A stretch of 64,000 nucleotides of DNA from Sympetrum striolatum (taxonomy: Eukaryota; Arthropoda; Insecta; Odonata; Libellulidae): assembly GCA_947579665.1 (NCBI GenBank), contig OX388345.1, positions 70,423,454 through 70,487,453 of the forward strand, written 5' to 3'. The translations under genes were made by a program, and so were the position numbers. The notes under the pieces are model-generated. The model ran no database searches. It had not been told where the DNA came from and was given only the letters and a program-made list of their open reading frames with translations. Below are positions 32,201 through 44,350 of this stretch, in pieces (positions within the stretch are counted from its first letter, which is position 1; every line of letters starts with the position of its first letter).

Positions 32201-34430
32201 GAAACCGGGATGAATTATTGTGTTTGTTTTTCTTTAACTATTCGTTGTAATCCGGGATAGATTTATGCGTATCTTAATTTGAGGGAACGAATTTCTAAAG
32301 AACCGCACCTGGGACATGCAAAACGATTTTTAATTCGGTTCTGGACTTATGTCCGAAGGTAAGAGAGGTAAAATAGCATGTGTAGATTAGGACACGAATT
32401 GGTTTGCGTAGAGTGGAAGTGTTAAACTGGCTCTCCTCTAACTCATTCCTTATAGCTCATGATGTCAATGTGAGGGTCGTTTACATAAAATAAGGTATAC
32501 AAATTTCCTTTTAAGCTTGAAACATCACTTGCCGTTCATTATTATTAAGGGAAAGCAATTCCTCGAGAGTAGAAAGTTTGCAGAAGTATTTGTGTTTTAT
32601 ATCGGAAATGCGCACTAAATTTAACAATTATTTTATGTATAAATCTTAATGAAATGGCTCATAGGTCGGGAATAACCGATGATGGTGATGATCTTTACGC
32701 TATTAAGCATGTTCAAAATTATTACTTCCAAATCAGGGGAATTCAACTGAAGGTAAACGACACCAAGTTCAAAAATTTTAAAAAAACATTAATGGTTAAA
32801 TTATAGTAATATGTTTCATAAAAAACCTTAATGTCTTTTGAAATTTATACTAGGTTTGTTAATCTTTTTCCATTGGAATGCCACATTTAACATTCGGTCT
32901 AATCTATCATACCACTTTTGTGTTGTCTACATTCAAGTAGCAAGCATCCGAATTTTATGAGAAGATTTGGAAGAAGATTTTTTTCAGGAAATTACATATT
33001 TCGCTGAGTATTCTAAAAATAACACATTCTACCTTGTTTACTCATTGGCGTCATTAGCAAGATGAGAAAAGATAATAAATCATTAGGAGTACTTTAATCA
33101 GAAGTTGCTAAAAAGCTCCTACCAAAAATGAAATAAAATAAAACTAACAGTTTAACAATACATATAATTATAAATTTATTTACATAAAATTATTAGTAAT
33201 AGGCACTCTTTAATAGAATTTAAAATTACGTCATATTGCTGCTGCATTATTCGAATAAAAATATGCCCCCACCCCCAGATAGGAAAACAAAATCTGGGAA
33301 AGAATTGATAAAACTGATTTATAAAGTTTTAACCAAAAATTGTTTGAAATTTAGTGAATATTTTCAATATTTCAACTGGTAAATATGAGTAAGGCAGATG
33401 AGAATTTCTGGGAGTTAACATCTTGAGAGCTCTGGAATCACTTAAAAAGTGAAAAAATAATCTTAACCAGCTCCACTGAAAGGCACAGTAATGGATATAT
33501 TTAAATAGCTTAAGTTTGAAAATTAGTTTTACTGACAGAACTTGAAAGATGCAGAATTACAGATTGAGTTGAAAACATTTCCATCTGAAATGTGTTAATT
33601 TTTTAAAACTCTCACCGAAATTCTCAACGTATTAAATGCTCATAGCGGCTGAGCATGAATGTTTAATTTCCTCAAGTTCCAGAAGATTCTGTTGGTTTAT
33701 TCTGCAGCTGCCTTCATTATTGAATATGAATTTCTGATGAACGTAATGAATAAGTATTTTCATGATTATCCCGTAATAACTAAAATTTTCTTCGGTGTTG
33801 TAATATAATATCTTCCCACTTTGTGGAAGTAGCATAGTTTGACGTATCGAGGTCGATATGTCGTTTCTAAGTCGTCGCTACATTATCGTTTATAGGGTTC
33901 TCTTATGACCCATTTAATATTTCACAACAATATTTAATAGTGTACATTTTCTTGAAAAGGAAACAGTATGATAAGATTGGATGAAGGTGCAAAGGACAAG
34001 ATACCGCTATTGTTTTTGTGATTTTTGATTACCCCTTGTCCTAGTGTTACTTTGAAATCAATTGCTTGATTTATTGAATTCGGCGAGTTCGAGATTGCAA
34101 ATTAAATTTTTACTTTTACCTTAGATTGGTTCTCAGATCTTTTTCTTAATTTGAACCATTATTATTTAAATTTGACGAATTATTGATGAATATTGTATTG
34201 TCTGTAAACGCAGTTCAATATGTGGTATAATAAGTGTTTTAACTATCATTTATTGTAAAAAGTTGTTTAGTGAAATTTCAAAGTTTTTTCTATCCCTAAT
34301 TAATGATGGAGTACAGAGAAGATTTTTTCGGAACGAATTTCGTCCAACGTATAGCTTCATTAATATCGTACGTTAACTGCTTTATGAAATCCAACGGACA
34401 ATAATGCGGCTGGCATACTAGTTACGCTTC
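32201..34430. other. AT-rich gene-free stretch
   Basis: Two kilobases with only short frames (one minus-strand frame at 33632-33835, unassigned). A C-rich run interrupted by single bases lies at about 33265-33278. No repeat was recognised. Confidence 0.4.
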
Positions 34431-35010
34431 CTAGTCTTGCAGAATTCCAAGAATTGAGGTCGAGGACGTGAGTCCGTCCATACATCATCTGCAGGGGGCA
34501 ATAGACCGCAGATTTGGGTCTTATCCCCTCCATGAGATCCTTTTGCTTCTCTTAGCTCTTTCTAGCTGCTATCGGAGCGCCGTACGTCCAATTCCTGCTT
34601 TAGCCTCTTTTCTTGGAAATTAGTCGAATTTATAGCCCTTTATCCCATCCCACGAATGTTTTTATCGCGTTCGCCTAATGTATCTTTCGGTGTAACGCCG
34701 ACGTTAATGGGTAAGGATTTCATTCTCCCTTGGGCCCGATTCATTTTTCCATTTTTGGTTTTTTATTCCGCGGTTTCTTCTGAAACTCTGAGAGAAATAT
34801 TGCTCACATCGAGCAGGTTGACGATTTTGTATTTTTTTTTCGCTTTGATTAATGGTTGCAATCTTTACCATTTGATACTTTTGCCATCTCAAAGCAGCGA
34901 TGATGTTTTAGGTAGAGGCATCCTTCTGGAGGACCAATATGTAGAGCGAAGTACGGTACTGTTCTGTGTAACTTCCCAGTCTGCTAATGTCAGTTACGTC
35001 TGGTGATTGG
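34431..35010. other. GC-richer island with a possible microexon
   Basis: TTCCTAGTCTTGCAG (acceptor-like, ending 34442) is followed 25 bases later by GGACGTGAGT (donor-like, GT at 34468-34469), so a 25-nt exon could be spliced here. A plus-strand frame at 34656-35006 (116 codons) is hydrophobic in part and unassigned. Evidence for splicing is by motif only. Confidence 0.25.
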
Positions 35011-35400
35011 GTTCAGTTTTTGGGTTTGGTGGTTATATTTTATTGTTTTTGGGATTTTGTTGTTTTCTATTTACTGAGTGGAAATCCTCCAAAACTATGG
35101 ACAAAACAGATATGAAATTACGGCAAATAATTTGATCTTAAGATTATGTGCACAAATAAATAGAAATTTACGCAATATAACTCCTATTCCTCCAAATATT
35201 AGCACTAAATGCTCTTTCTACAAATATTTCTTTCTTATCCTGGAAAGTGTATCATATGATTTATCCGGAGAAGATAACGTAAATATAAATAAATCTACTT
35301 GATAGTAACGAATTTTATTATTGACAAAGAAACAGAGATTTTTGAGCTAGCTAGTTAGTACTTACGACACTTATGTATCGGAGTTGGAGTAAATCTTGTT
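35011..35400. other. AT-rich gene-free stretch
   Basis: Nothing recognised. Confidence 0.4.
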
Positions 35401-35990
35401 TTCATTTCATAGCTTCAAGCCTATTTTTAGCTAAGGCAAGTTGTCTTTGGAGAAAAAATATACGAGCATCGAAAATAGAGAAACGGTTGAGCAAAATGCA
35501 CGAATAGGAAGCAACGTGCTCGTTCCGCAAGCTTCGAATCTGTTCTGCGCATGCGCTCTGTTTTATTGTTGTTCCCGTGACAACGCAAGCGGCACGTTTG
35601 TAGATTAGAGGAATCCACTCCAGACTCATTAAGACGCCCGCCGATTCTCGCCTCCTCCACTCTCCGAAGAGAGTAAAACTTTTTCCTTCAAACTCCTTCC
35701 CCTTCCTATTCACTAACTTTGGAATTGCTATTTCCAGTCTCCCCTTCATCGGCTTTTACTTGCACTTTTTTATTTTAGTCGTTGCAGCGCCACTGTCTCC
35801 TTTGTCTGCGAGAACTTTGGATAACGTTCGTATGGAATTCGATGCTTTCTTTTGACGCTCCTTTCAGCCGTTATTTTGCGTTCTCCGTCACTAAAACATT
35901 GAATGTTTCAACAGCAGCTTTGCTTAAAGTGCCTATCTTAGATTCGCGGTCTTTCTTTGACAGCAATTGGCGCTGTCTTAAATAACGTTA
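35401..35990. other. GC-richer island
   Basis: Minus-strand frames at 35402-35749 (115 codons) and 35427-35660 overlap in different phases; a plus frame covers 35782-35985. No domain was recognised. Confidence 0.3.
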
Positions 35991-36335
35991 TTAAAATTGC
36001 ACCTACAGAAACCCTCCTTAATTCTTATTGCTGTATTTATTCTATTTTCACTTTATATTTATGTTTGTATCTTAATATTTGTATATTTTAAGCCTTTATT
36101 TTAATATGTTAGAATTATAATATTTTCATATGATTATGCTTTAATTTTGTATTCAATTTAAGTATAGATTTTTATTTTGTATCATTTTATATAGATTTAT
36201 GGATTGGTATTTTATTTTGTTATTTATTTTGTATTTTTATGTGAATTTCCTTGTTAAATGGAAGATTTGACTTTAAAACTCCCAATTTCGCGTAATAAAG
36301 TCCCTCAATAATAATAATATAATCAGTAGTAATAC
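35991..36335 (+). mobile_element. LINE 3' UTR and tail
   Basis: An AT-rich, T-rich 3' UTR ends with TTGTTAAATGGAAGATTTGA, TCCCAATTTCGCGTAATAAAG and TCCCTCAATAATAATAAT (36253-36325). The word order (AGATG.AAGA, TTTGACTTT, TCTCAATCTCGCGTAATAAAG, then AAT repeats) matches the tails at 6448 and 54060 with more divergence. The element's coding part is not visible upstream. Confidence 0.65.
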
Positions 36336-36354
36336 TTACTTAAGTGTTTTGCTC

Positions 36355-36380
36355 TTCGGTAGGCTCATCAGCCTACAGAT
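36355..36380. repeat. Short perfect hairpin
   Basis: GTAGGCT (36359-36365), CATC loop, AGCCTAC (36370-36376). The loop and inner stem resemble the hairpin of the LINE end at 14902-14922 (GGCT-ATC-AGCC). Confidence 0.6.
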
Positions 36381-38080
36381 TCTTGGTAGCTTACCACACC
36401 CTTTAAGGCGTCAAATATCTTTTGCCATTGTCTTATCCTCTGATTTTTCCCCTTGGATTCTACCCTTCATTATTTCATTTAGCAATCCCTTTCCTCTCAA
36501 TATTTGACCCACCCATTTCCTCTGTCATTCCTCAATTATTTCAATTAATACCCTTCCCACCCTTCTCCAGCACCTTCTTTTCAATCAACCCAACTATTAT
36601 CAACCTAACTATTTGTTTCATTCTACGCCACACCTACATAGACCTTGATATTGAAGCATTGTTTCAACGACAAGATTGATCAAATAATATAATCAGAAAA
36701 ACCATCTTATACACAGTAAATTCAACTGACGAAGCCTTGACTTATCAGAACTTCTTACTTGATGAGCATGATGAGATAACCAAGCATAAGTTATACGTGA
36801 AAAAATAATTTAATATTTTCTGGCGATGAACTTGTGTTAGTTTGAAACAGATCGCAATATCCAAAAATACCTTCACGTGTAATTCATATTATTATTTCAT
36901 CTTCTCTACCATCTTATAAAATACCTCAGTATAAATATTATCACAACCGTCGAAATGACTGAAACAAAAGTAAAATTGATGTAACATTTTTTTTCTTAAC
37001 TCATTTACCAAACACCAGAGAAAAATATTCTATTCAATAAGGTACATAATTAGGAACCTGTTTTTCAGAATAACTTTCAAAATATCTTCTTCAATTATGC
37101 GATGTTAATGTATCTCTACCACTAAGCTCTGCTATAAGGCTCTCGCAAACTGTCTATTTTAATCTTGATTATTTTAATGTACTGAGTCGCTTAATTTCGA
37201 CATGTTGTAATTAAAATCAATTATTCAACAAGTTCTTCTGTTTGATGATGTAGTTCTCAGCAACTTAAAATGTTAATCTTTTGTCACCTCAACAAAATGA
37301 GAACAACACAACATGTGTAAGATTCAGTGGAAATTCCTCAATTATGTGAATCGTCCCAGAAGCTTTGCATACTACTAGTCACCTAGAAAAAAACTACGAG
37401 AAGGATTTTTTCAACTAAGAAAGACAATAGGTTTTGTAGCTGCCTTTCTAAAATGAATCAAAAAAGTTGTTTTGAATCCTTTGAGAGGGAACGATTTCTG
37501 AATTTAGATGGAACGTCTACTAGCAATACTAACGCAGCTGCTTGTTCGAGGAAATGTGAAACATAATAATTCCTATTGTTTGTAGAGTGTCGTTTATGCA
37601 AGGTTACGGCTTAACGATTCCTTGAAATAACAGCCGTGGTTCCTTCTGCTATCTTTCCTTTCGAGTGCCGCAAGAAATTCGAATAAATTAGCGAGGAAAT
37701 CTGGTGATCTCACATCCTCCTCCGTTCAAAAATAGTCCAGTTTTTATTACAGACACATATATGTAAATTATGTATTTTTCAGTTGTTATGTTTTATTATA
37801 TTTCTAATCTATCGCATTAGATTTTCTTAGTTTTATACTTTTGAGGTTCCCGGAGAACTCTGATGCATTTTTCTTCACTCAATTTTCTACGAAAAAATTA
37901 ACTTTGGATAGTCTGAAAAAGAAATTCACCAAAGATAATTTTTATGAAGAATATAGATATTTTAAAGAAAATTCTTAACAGATATTTACAATCATAATAC
38001 TGTTAAAAATTTATAAGATTTTCTTATTCGTTAATCAGTTGTGTAGTGTGTATCGGTATTTTTTCTAAAATAAAATCAAA
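36381..38080. other. AT-rich gene-free stretch
   Basis: A pyrimidine-rich patch at 36420-36620 supports an 85-codon plus frame with no recognisable domain. Nothing else was recognised. Confidence 0.4.
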
Positions 38081-38145
38081 AGGAAACACAAGAACGTGTG
38101 ATCAGAAATTGGAAGACCAGGGTTCGAGTCCCATTCGTGTCCACA
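38081..38145 (+). mobile_element. tRNA-like SINE fragment
   Basis: A T-arm-like AGACCAGGGTTCGAGTCCCA with B box at 38120-38130 is preceded by a degraded head. Only the 3' half of a tRNA-like sequence is convincing. Family A or B membership cannot be shown. Confidence 0.4.
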
Positions 38146-39385
38146 TCTTTTGCTTTGTTTTATTCTTTAAATTTTACATCGCGCGCCTGTACTCGTAGCT
38201 TTCTGCCTATAAACTTGCAATGATATTTTATATGCTCCTTCTTAATTGCAAACGTACCTTCTTCTTCGTCCTCCAATGATATATGCACTAAAATGCTAAA
38301 CAGAATTTTCTTACTCTACGAGGACTATTTTTAGACATTTGAAGAATTCCTGGCGAGCGTTTTCTTTTACTCCATGCCAATCCAAAGTACGGTATGAATC
38401 GTTGAAACATTATTATCTTTTTAAATTCTCATTAAATCATTTATTAAATTGGCGTTTTTCCAAACTGATAATTTTATTATTGTCTTTTTTCGATTTTCTT
38501 TCGTCGTAACTCTTACACTTTCATTCAGGCCCATGAATTCCGTAGATTTGAAAGAATTAAGGTCACAGTTTTTTAAGTATAATTATAATTATAAGTTTTT
38601 CGTCTCCCTGAATCTGTTGTACATATTTGATTACCTCTGCATAATATTTTACCTCCTTTGACTTGTTATAACGGCACCCTTCTTCTCCATTTAACACTAT
38701 AAATTCAATCCTTAGATTTCCGTACTTCACAATGAATATAATTTCATTTATGTTCATTTTATCTGTACATTTGACATAATTACACCGGCTTGTTTTAGGT
38801 CGAATTATTTATTCCTTTCATTACCCTAACATCTCTTTTTTCACATTTTAACCATCATGAAAGCGTTAAGAATGTCAGGCATAGTACGAACGTCTTTGTA
38901 AAGTATAGATCAGCCTCTCGATTGGGTTCCGTTATTCACTCCTATTTCTTCACATTTTTCGAAGGGTCAGAGGTTTTTCTCATGGGTCCGTCTTCGGGAA
39001 AGAAATGGGGTCACAATTTGTCAAGAAATTATTTCTTCTCGAACTCCTGATTAACAACCCATTTTAAGTCTCCTCATATCTCCTTCGCCTCAGAATTGGT
39101 GTCCAGCGCATCTCCATGACCGTCGTGTTTATGATGGCATTCTATCCGGGTCACCAAGCCCATATATCAATAAACGACCCTCTCTTGGAGGACACGTCTC
39201 CCTGCGTTTCAATTCAGTTTCCAGGACGTTATATCCAAGCACAGTACATCCCAGAGACACAACAGCTCAGACAAGTGTTTACTCAATGGGTTTTCATTGT
39301 ATTTTAATTTTTTTCAAGAAGAGATATTTTTATTTTTTATCTATTTTCCAGTTCCCTCACGTATATCCATTTAATGGAAATTTAC
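38146..39385. other. Gene-free stretch
   Basis: AT-rich with a mixed-composition patch at 38930-39290 containing an unassigned 63-codon plus frame. Nothing recognised. Confidence 0.4.
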
Positions 39386-39387
39386 AG

Positions 39388-39512
39388 GAGAAGCTTGAGC
39401 AGTGACTACACGCAAACAACCATGCCCTAACCAATAAAATCCGATTAGTCGAGACAGGAATTAGGGCGTTGGAATGCTAGTTGGAATACTAACCACTCAG
39501 CTACCAGTTGTA
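39388..39512 (-). mobile_element. tRNA-derived SINE, family A (diverged copy)
   Basis: The minus strand has a well-preserved A box (GGTAGCTGAGTGGTTAGTA, 39487-39505) but a broken B box, followed by GACTAATCGGATTTTATTGG, matching the CTGATCGG junction of family A, and GGGCATGGTTGTTTGCG, matching GGGAATGGTTGTGTGTG of the body. It is older than the 11 kb and 27 kb copies. Confidence 0.6.
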
Positions 39513-39654
39513 TTATTTATGTGATATTCTAATTCTTCTATGAATATTTTTCTTTTACTGATTACGATATGACTTTGGAATAACTGTTTCTGAAATAATT
39601 CTTAGATACGCAATAATATTGAGAATCCTAATAAAGATATTTTTCAGCCGCGAT

Positions 39655-39765
39655 ATCGCCTCAATGAGAACTCATAGATTTTTAACACATCCGATTAGCC
39701 GGGATACTAACTCGGGCGTTGGGAAGATAGTACCTACGCTAGCCACTCCACCACCGATTACTTTA
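39655..39765 (-). mobile_element. tRNA-derived SINE, family A (diverged copy)
   Basis: The minus strand reads GGTGGTGGAGTGGCTAGCG (A box) and, after a degraded B box (GAGTTAGTATCCCGGCT), AATCGGATGTG, the family A head-body junction. It lies about 150 bp from the previous copy in the same orientation; the two differ too much to be a recent tandem duplication. Confidence 0.6.
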
Positions 39766-40165
39766 TATTAGTTATAAAATACATTAATGATATTTATTCT
39801 AAGGAATATTGTTAACATACGCTTTACAAGAAGGCTTTTGAATAGCAGTTTATGAGAGAATGTTTAGACAAACCCTAATGTTTTCTGCAATTTTTATTTT
39901 CATATCTCAAAACTCTTCAGGTTTTAGGCTAGCTATATCTCATCACTATCCTTATGTTCTAATCTTGAATCTGAATAATTTAGGGAACCACGAATGATAA
40001 ATGCATGGCAAACTCTCCTTTTTTCATTGCAGAGGTTTTTACTTATGCTAAAATGAATCATAAACAAAGGCCGACCGACCCAACCGGAAACTTTTCCTCC
40101 TTTTCCGTTTGAAAAGCCTTGAAATATCTCTTGAGTGACCTGATCCTTCGGTGAACATTACTCGC
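39766..40165. other. Unassigned stretch
   Basis: AT-rich; nothing recognised. Confidence 0.4.
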
Positions 40166-40167
40166 GA

Positions 40168-40222
40168 TTAGCTATCTATTGTCTATAGGACGTCTCCTGT
40201 GATGTTTGGCCGAAACGTCGAC
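40168..40222 (+). repeat. Hammerhead-like / Penelope-type motif
   Basis: GGACGTCTCCTGTGATG is followed by TTTGGCCGAAACGTCGACC. GACG upstream can pair with CGTC after the GAAA, and CTG.GATG, a GGC/GCC-type stem and GAAAC follow the order of a hammerhead ribozyme core (CUGANGA, stem II, GAAA). Stem I is essentially missing and one core base appears deleted, so it should be inactive. Penelope-like elements are known to carry hammerhead motifs; this may be a relic of one. Confidence 0.35.
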
Positions 40223-40580
40223 CACCTTCAATTTATTCCATGCTCTCCATCTCTTTTTTAACGAGTGCAGCTGGGCTTCCATCATTTCCGTCTACGTGAC
40301 TAATTTCTTCGTCGTAGGAGGGAGTGGTTTCTTGGGCATTAGTGCCTCCAATGGGAGTCTTTTTTCCTCAAGTCCGAAGCGGAACAAGGCGGTCGCGCTA
40401 GAGCGCCTCCGTCCGACAGAAATGCGTTTCTGTCCAGGGGTCGCACTGCTGACTCGGTCAGCCATTTTCGCCTTCTTTTTTCTCCACAACTGGGGAGAGA
40501 CTGCGCGGTCATCAGAAAATGATTTTTTCTAATTTCCCGACCGACGGAATTGTCGGAGTTTGAAGGCGTTTGAGGCTATT
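40223..40580. other. GC-richer island
   Basis: Open frames lie on both strands (plus 40206-40532, minus 40292-40489). The plus frame is hydrophobic and Phe/Ser-rich without a recognisable domain. Confidence 0.3.
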
Positions 40581-41340
40581 TTTGCAGCGAGGAGTTAAAT
40601 TATGCAACGTGGGTTGTTTAGACTACCGCGTCTTCGTGGGAGATTTGAGAGGAAGAATTACTGGAGAGATGTTTGAAAATCAATGTTCATTCCAAAAAAT
40701 AAGGGTTTAATTTACAGTCTTTGAAACTTGCATCTTAACTTAGATTTATGGGGTGACATAAAAGCGAGCGATCTATAGCAAACCTTCAAACAAGCTCATG
40801 CGCTGCGATGAGATGTAAAAATAGCTTACCGCAGAGAACATAAGCCTTTTGAAAGCCCTGCGAATACTATTTGCATAGCGAGTATTCCCATTCTGAAGGA
40901 AAAGAGCGAATCGCTTATTTATAAAGCTCATTATGCAAGTAATGTAAATTTTTGTTCTTTTTCGGAGTGATATAATTTCGATGTGATTAGTTATCAGCAA
41001 TAATGGCGTGGATCCTCATTTATCAACTCTGAGTTTTATTTTCATATTCTATTATATAGAGATTATAAATCAATTGGGTTGTTTAAGCTATTCGCTCTTA
41101 AACAGACTCATTTTAATTAGTTCCCCAAATGCATCTTTCTTATTTTTTAAGCTCCTCATTCCATATTTTATCGCCTTTCGGTAAATTCAGTTTGATATCG
41201 GTAGAGAAATTATTATAAAATGAATCTTGCATTTAATAGATTCCATATCTTCATTTTCTGGAGTTTTAAGTTTAATTAATAAGAGTTTTATGGTTCGATA
41301 AATTGATTCGCTTTTGCTTTGATGTTTTGGCCTACCGATT
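40581..41340. other. AT-rich gene-free stretch
   Basis: Nothing recognised except short chance frames. Confidence 0.4.
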
Positions 41341-41455
41341 TTAATGCTTATCTTTTTCTTTTCGCAGGTGAGTGTCACTTCCTGTTTTCTACATTCCCAA
41401 CGCCTCTCCCCTCTCCGTTCTTCGTATTTCATTTGCAGAGATCGGTGAGTAACAT
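41341..41455 (+). promoter_or_regulatory. Candidate recursive splice site 2 with RS-exon or microexon
   Basis: TATCTTTTTCTTTTCGCAG ends at 41367 and GTGAGT starts at 41368: a strong acceptor fused to a strong donor. After 71 nt of pyrimidine-rich sequence a second acceptor (TATTTCATTTGCAG, ending 41438) is followed six bases later by a second strong donor, GTGAGT at 41445-41450. The set could be a ratchet point with a downstream RS-exon donor, an ordinary 77-nt exon (41368-41444; two of three frames open), or a 6-nt microexon (41439-41444). All signals are plus-strand. No protein family was recognised in the 77 nt. Confidence 0.5.
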
Positions 41456-44099
41456 TGCCGAGTAGAAACAATTAGACACTCTTAGGAATCACTGGATTAT
41501 AATTTATTCATAATTGGATTTCATAATGCCAAACATGAGACCAAAATGTATCATATACATATATCGGCTCAGGATGTCAACGTAACTTCAAAGGAATCAT
41601 GTTATAAACTTATACCTGTTTCCAATCTTCTAGAATGCTGTTAAATCCAGATGAGGCTGCCTTTAGTAACGCTAGTTATTTCCGATGAATGAATGAAATA
41701 AATTTATGAAGTAGGCAGATAGGGGTGTATTTTATCGCTGTTTTAACCAAATCACCATATAATTTCCGGTAACCTTCTGCTAAAAGGTGCCAGGTACCGA
41801 AATGTTAAAATAGGCGTGGAAATATTCCTGGTTGAAAGCGTATTAATTGTGAGTCACGCCAAGATAAATTCCCGTGAAACGGTTATGCTGACTAAACATC
41901 GTATACGTCCGGTATCTTGATTCCAAAAAGACCGACTTGCCTTGCTCATTCATTAACGACACCTCCTGAAACGGAATATAAGTTACGCTTTTTCTACGAT
42001 CCTTTTAATTACCCCTTACATCCCTTTAAACATCCTTGAAAATGTTTTTCTTTGTTCCTTCTATGTCGCAATCGCTTAAGAAGGATTATACAATAATACG
42101 TATCAGTGTTATCTCATAATCCGGCTTGAATTCAAGCCGTCTCACTTAGCTCTCATCCGATTCTCATTTCATCATTGTAACCGTGCATTCAACGCAAAGA
42201 GTCTTACGTAATTAAGAGTGAGCTCACTCGCGCACTTTATTGTAGTTCGAATAACTATTACGACGCCCACCTTGTTTCCTTCATTCCTGTTGGTCAGTTC
42301 AGTGGAACACGCGATATTACACGTGTAACGCATTTCTGCAATGCGTGCTCTATTGCGACGAATACCTCCTACGTTTCGTAGTCGGTCAACGACTGAAGAC
42401 TTGTTCTGGTATGTCCTATTGACGGAGTCCCAGTAGCTTGTGTGTATATACAGTAGTAGATAAGTTCATAATACGTGCAGGTCCATGTTGTTGAGTGAGG
42501 CGGCGAAGCCAAATTGAATGTTAAGATCTTATTCTCTTAATTATTTTAAAATATTTGATTGCATGTTACAGATGGACTTATATTCCGGTGATAACATTAT
42601 AAAATACTGGTTTACATAAATATACATACATAACTATTATATAATTATCTATTCTATATAATACATTGATATTGTACTATTTACAATATCAATTACAATA
42701 TACTACGATATTATTACTATAAATTAAACATTGTTGACTATTATAGAACATACATCATCTAGTTAAACAATATAATTATTGCAATACATTCATAGCTTAG
42801 CTACAACATTTCACTATTACAATATAATTATCTTCAAGCTAAAAGTATACATTGTTACTGAACAACTTTTGCGGTGCACTATTATCATAGAGTTATAAAC
42901 TTGGTACATTTTCACGTTCAAGCTAAGTTATTCTATACCAATTTTTGTAGTCTATGTATCACTCAAAATATATAGGATTTTTAGTAAAGAAACGCTCGTG
43001 ATAATATTTAATTTTAAAATCACATCCACTAAAGTTATACAAATTGACCAAAATATCTTCGCAGAGAAATGCGAATTTGAAGATAAGAATCATTGAATTT
43101 TTTAAAGTAAAAAATGCGGAGACTGCCTTTCTATAAAATTTCATAAAAAGAAAACTAAGTGGGGACATAAAACTTTTATGTGTTCACTTTCTTCGAACTC
43201 AGCCAACCTGATTTCGAAGAGGTAAAACTCGTTTTGATATCAATATAAACATGCTTATAAGATACAGAAACCAGACTTTAATATGGAACTACCAATGAAA
43301 CAGGAAAGTGATACATTTTAGTCTTATACCCCGATTTTTTTATGAACTGTCTCACTTCTGAGGGTCAAGACCATTATTCCTAATAAATGCTTGCGTCCAA
43401 TATTTAATCTTCTCTTCTCTTGGAATATTAAAGGATGGAATATAGGGATCAACCTGTCGATTGTTGAGGAATATTCGGTCAGCCTTGATTTGTTATTGTT
43501 AAGGCCTTTAACCGCCAAATTATTTCAATTTTGTTTACATTTTGCTTTAAAATACAATGATTCTCCTCCTAACTAATGATCTTAAAAGAAATGAGAAATT
43601 ATGCATATTATTCTATCTAATTCAAACGTGAAAATTTTGTAAAAACTATTCAAAATTCTCATTTGATGCTATGGATTTCAAGAATATCTCGGTCGCTTCC
43701 GTTGGTATTATTTATAATCCTTGAAAATATATTTTTGTATAAATAAATTCATTTTTGAATCTCAGAATTTCAGGTTAGCAGAGCTTTTATCGGTTAGTAG
43801 TATATTTACATAATAATTTACGAATTTAGAAGTACTTGGTTGGTAAAACGAATCTGATTGTCTTACTCGCACGTTCATTTTGTGAAAAATACCGAAAAGT
43901 AATAGATCAGTTTGTCATTCCAAATCCATCAATCTCAAGGTATCATTTTTCATGCACACGCAATGATTTTGATGGCCAAAGTAGCCTCTCCATTATCTTA
44001 CGGACCAAAAAGCGGGAATCATTGAAGAGGCGAAAAAATATCACTTTAGACATCCTGTCTCCCGATAGTTGAAAAGGTCATTACCAAATGATCGAGATC
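41456..44099. other. Gene-free stretch
   Basis: AT-rich, with a slightly GC-richer patch at 42180-42500 that contains an inverted AGTCG/CGACT word pair before CGAAACG on the minus strand (42370-42405). The segment 42560-42860 is very AT-rich with many TACAATAT-type words. No gene was recognised. Confidence 0.35.
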
Positions 44100-44350
44100 G
44101 CATTTTCTTTCCTCGTCCATCACGGATTTTTTGGTTCGTCATCCGTCAGCCGATCATTTACAGCAGCGCTTTTCAAGGGAAAAACGCCCAATGAAATTTG
44201 TTTAGAAGGAACAGCAGGAAGCATTAGTTTTCTCGGATAGGACTCGTGACTCTTCATTTCTTGCATCATTACCTACGAGCTACCGAACTTTCCGCCGGGT
44301 TCTCCTTCCTCCAAATGTTCTAAGTTTTTTGGACGACGAAAAGGAGTTGG
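44100..44350. other. Mildly GC-richer patch
   Basis: Short GC-richer DNA without a notable open frame or repeat. Confidence 0.3.

Noticed and set aside
34488..34501. CTCF-like site CTGCAGGGGGCAA
   Set aside because: It deviates from the consensus at two or more positions, and such words are expected by chance.
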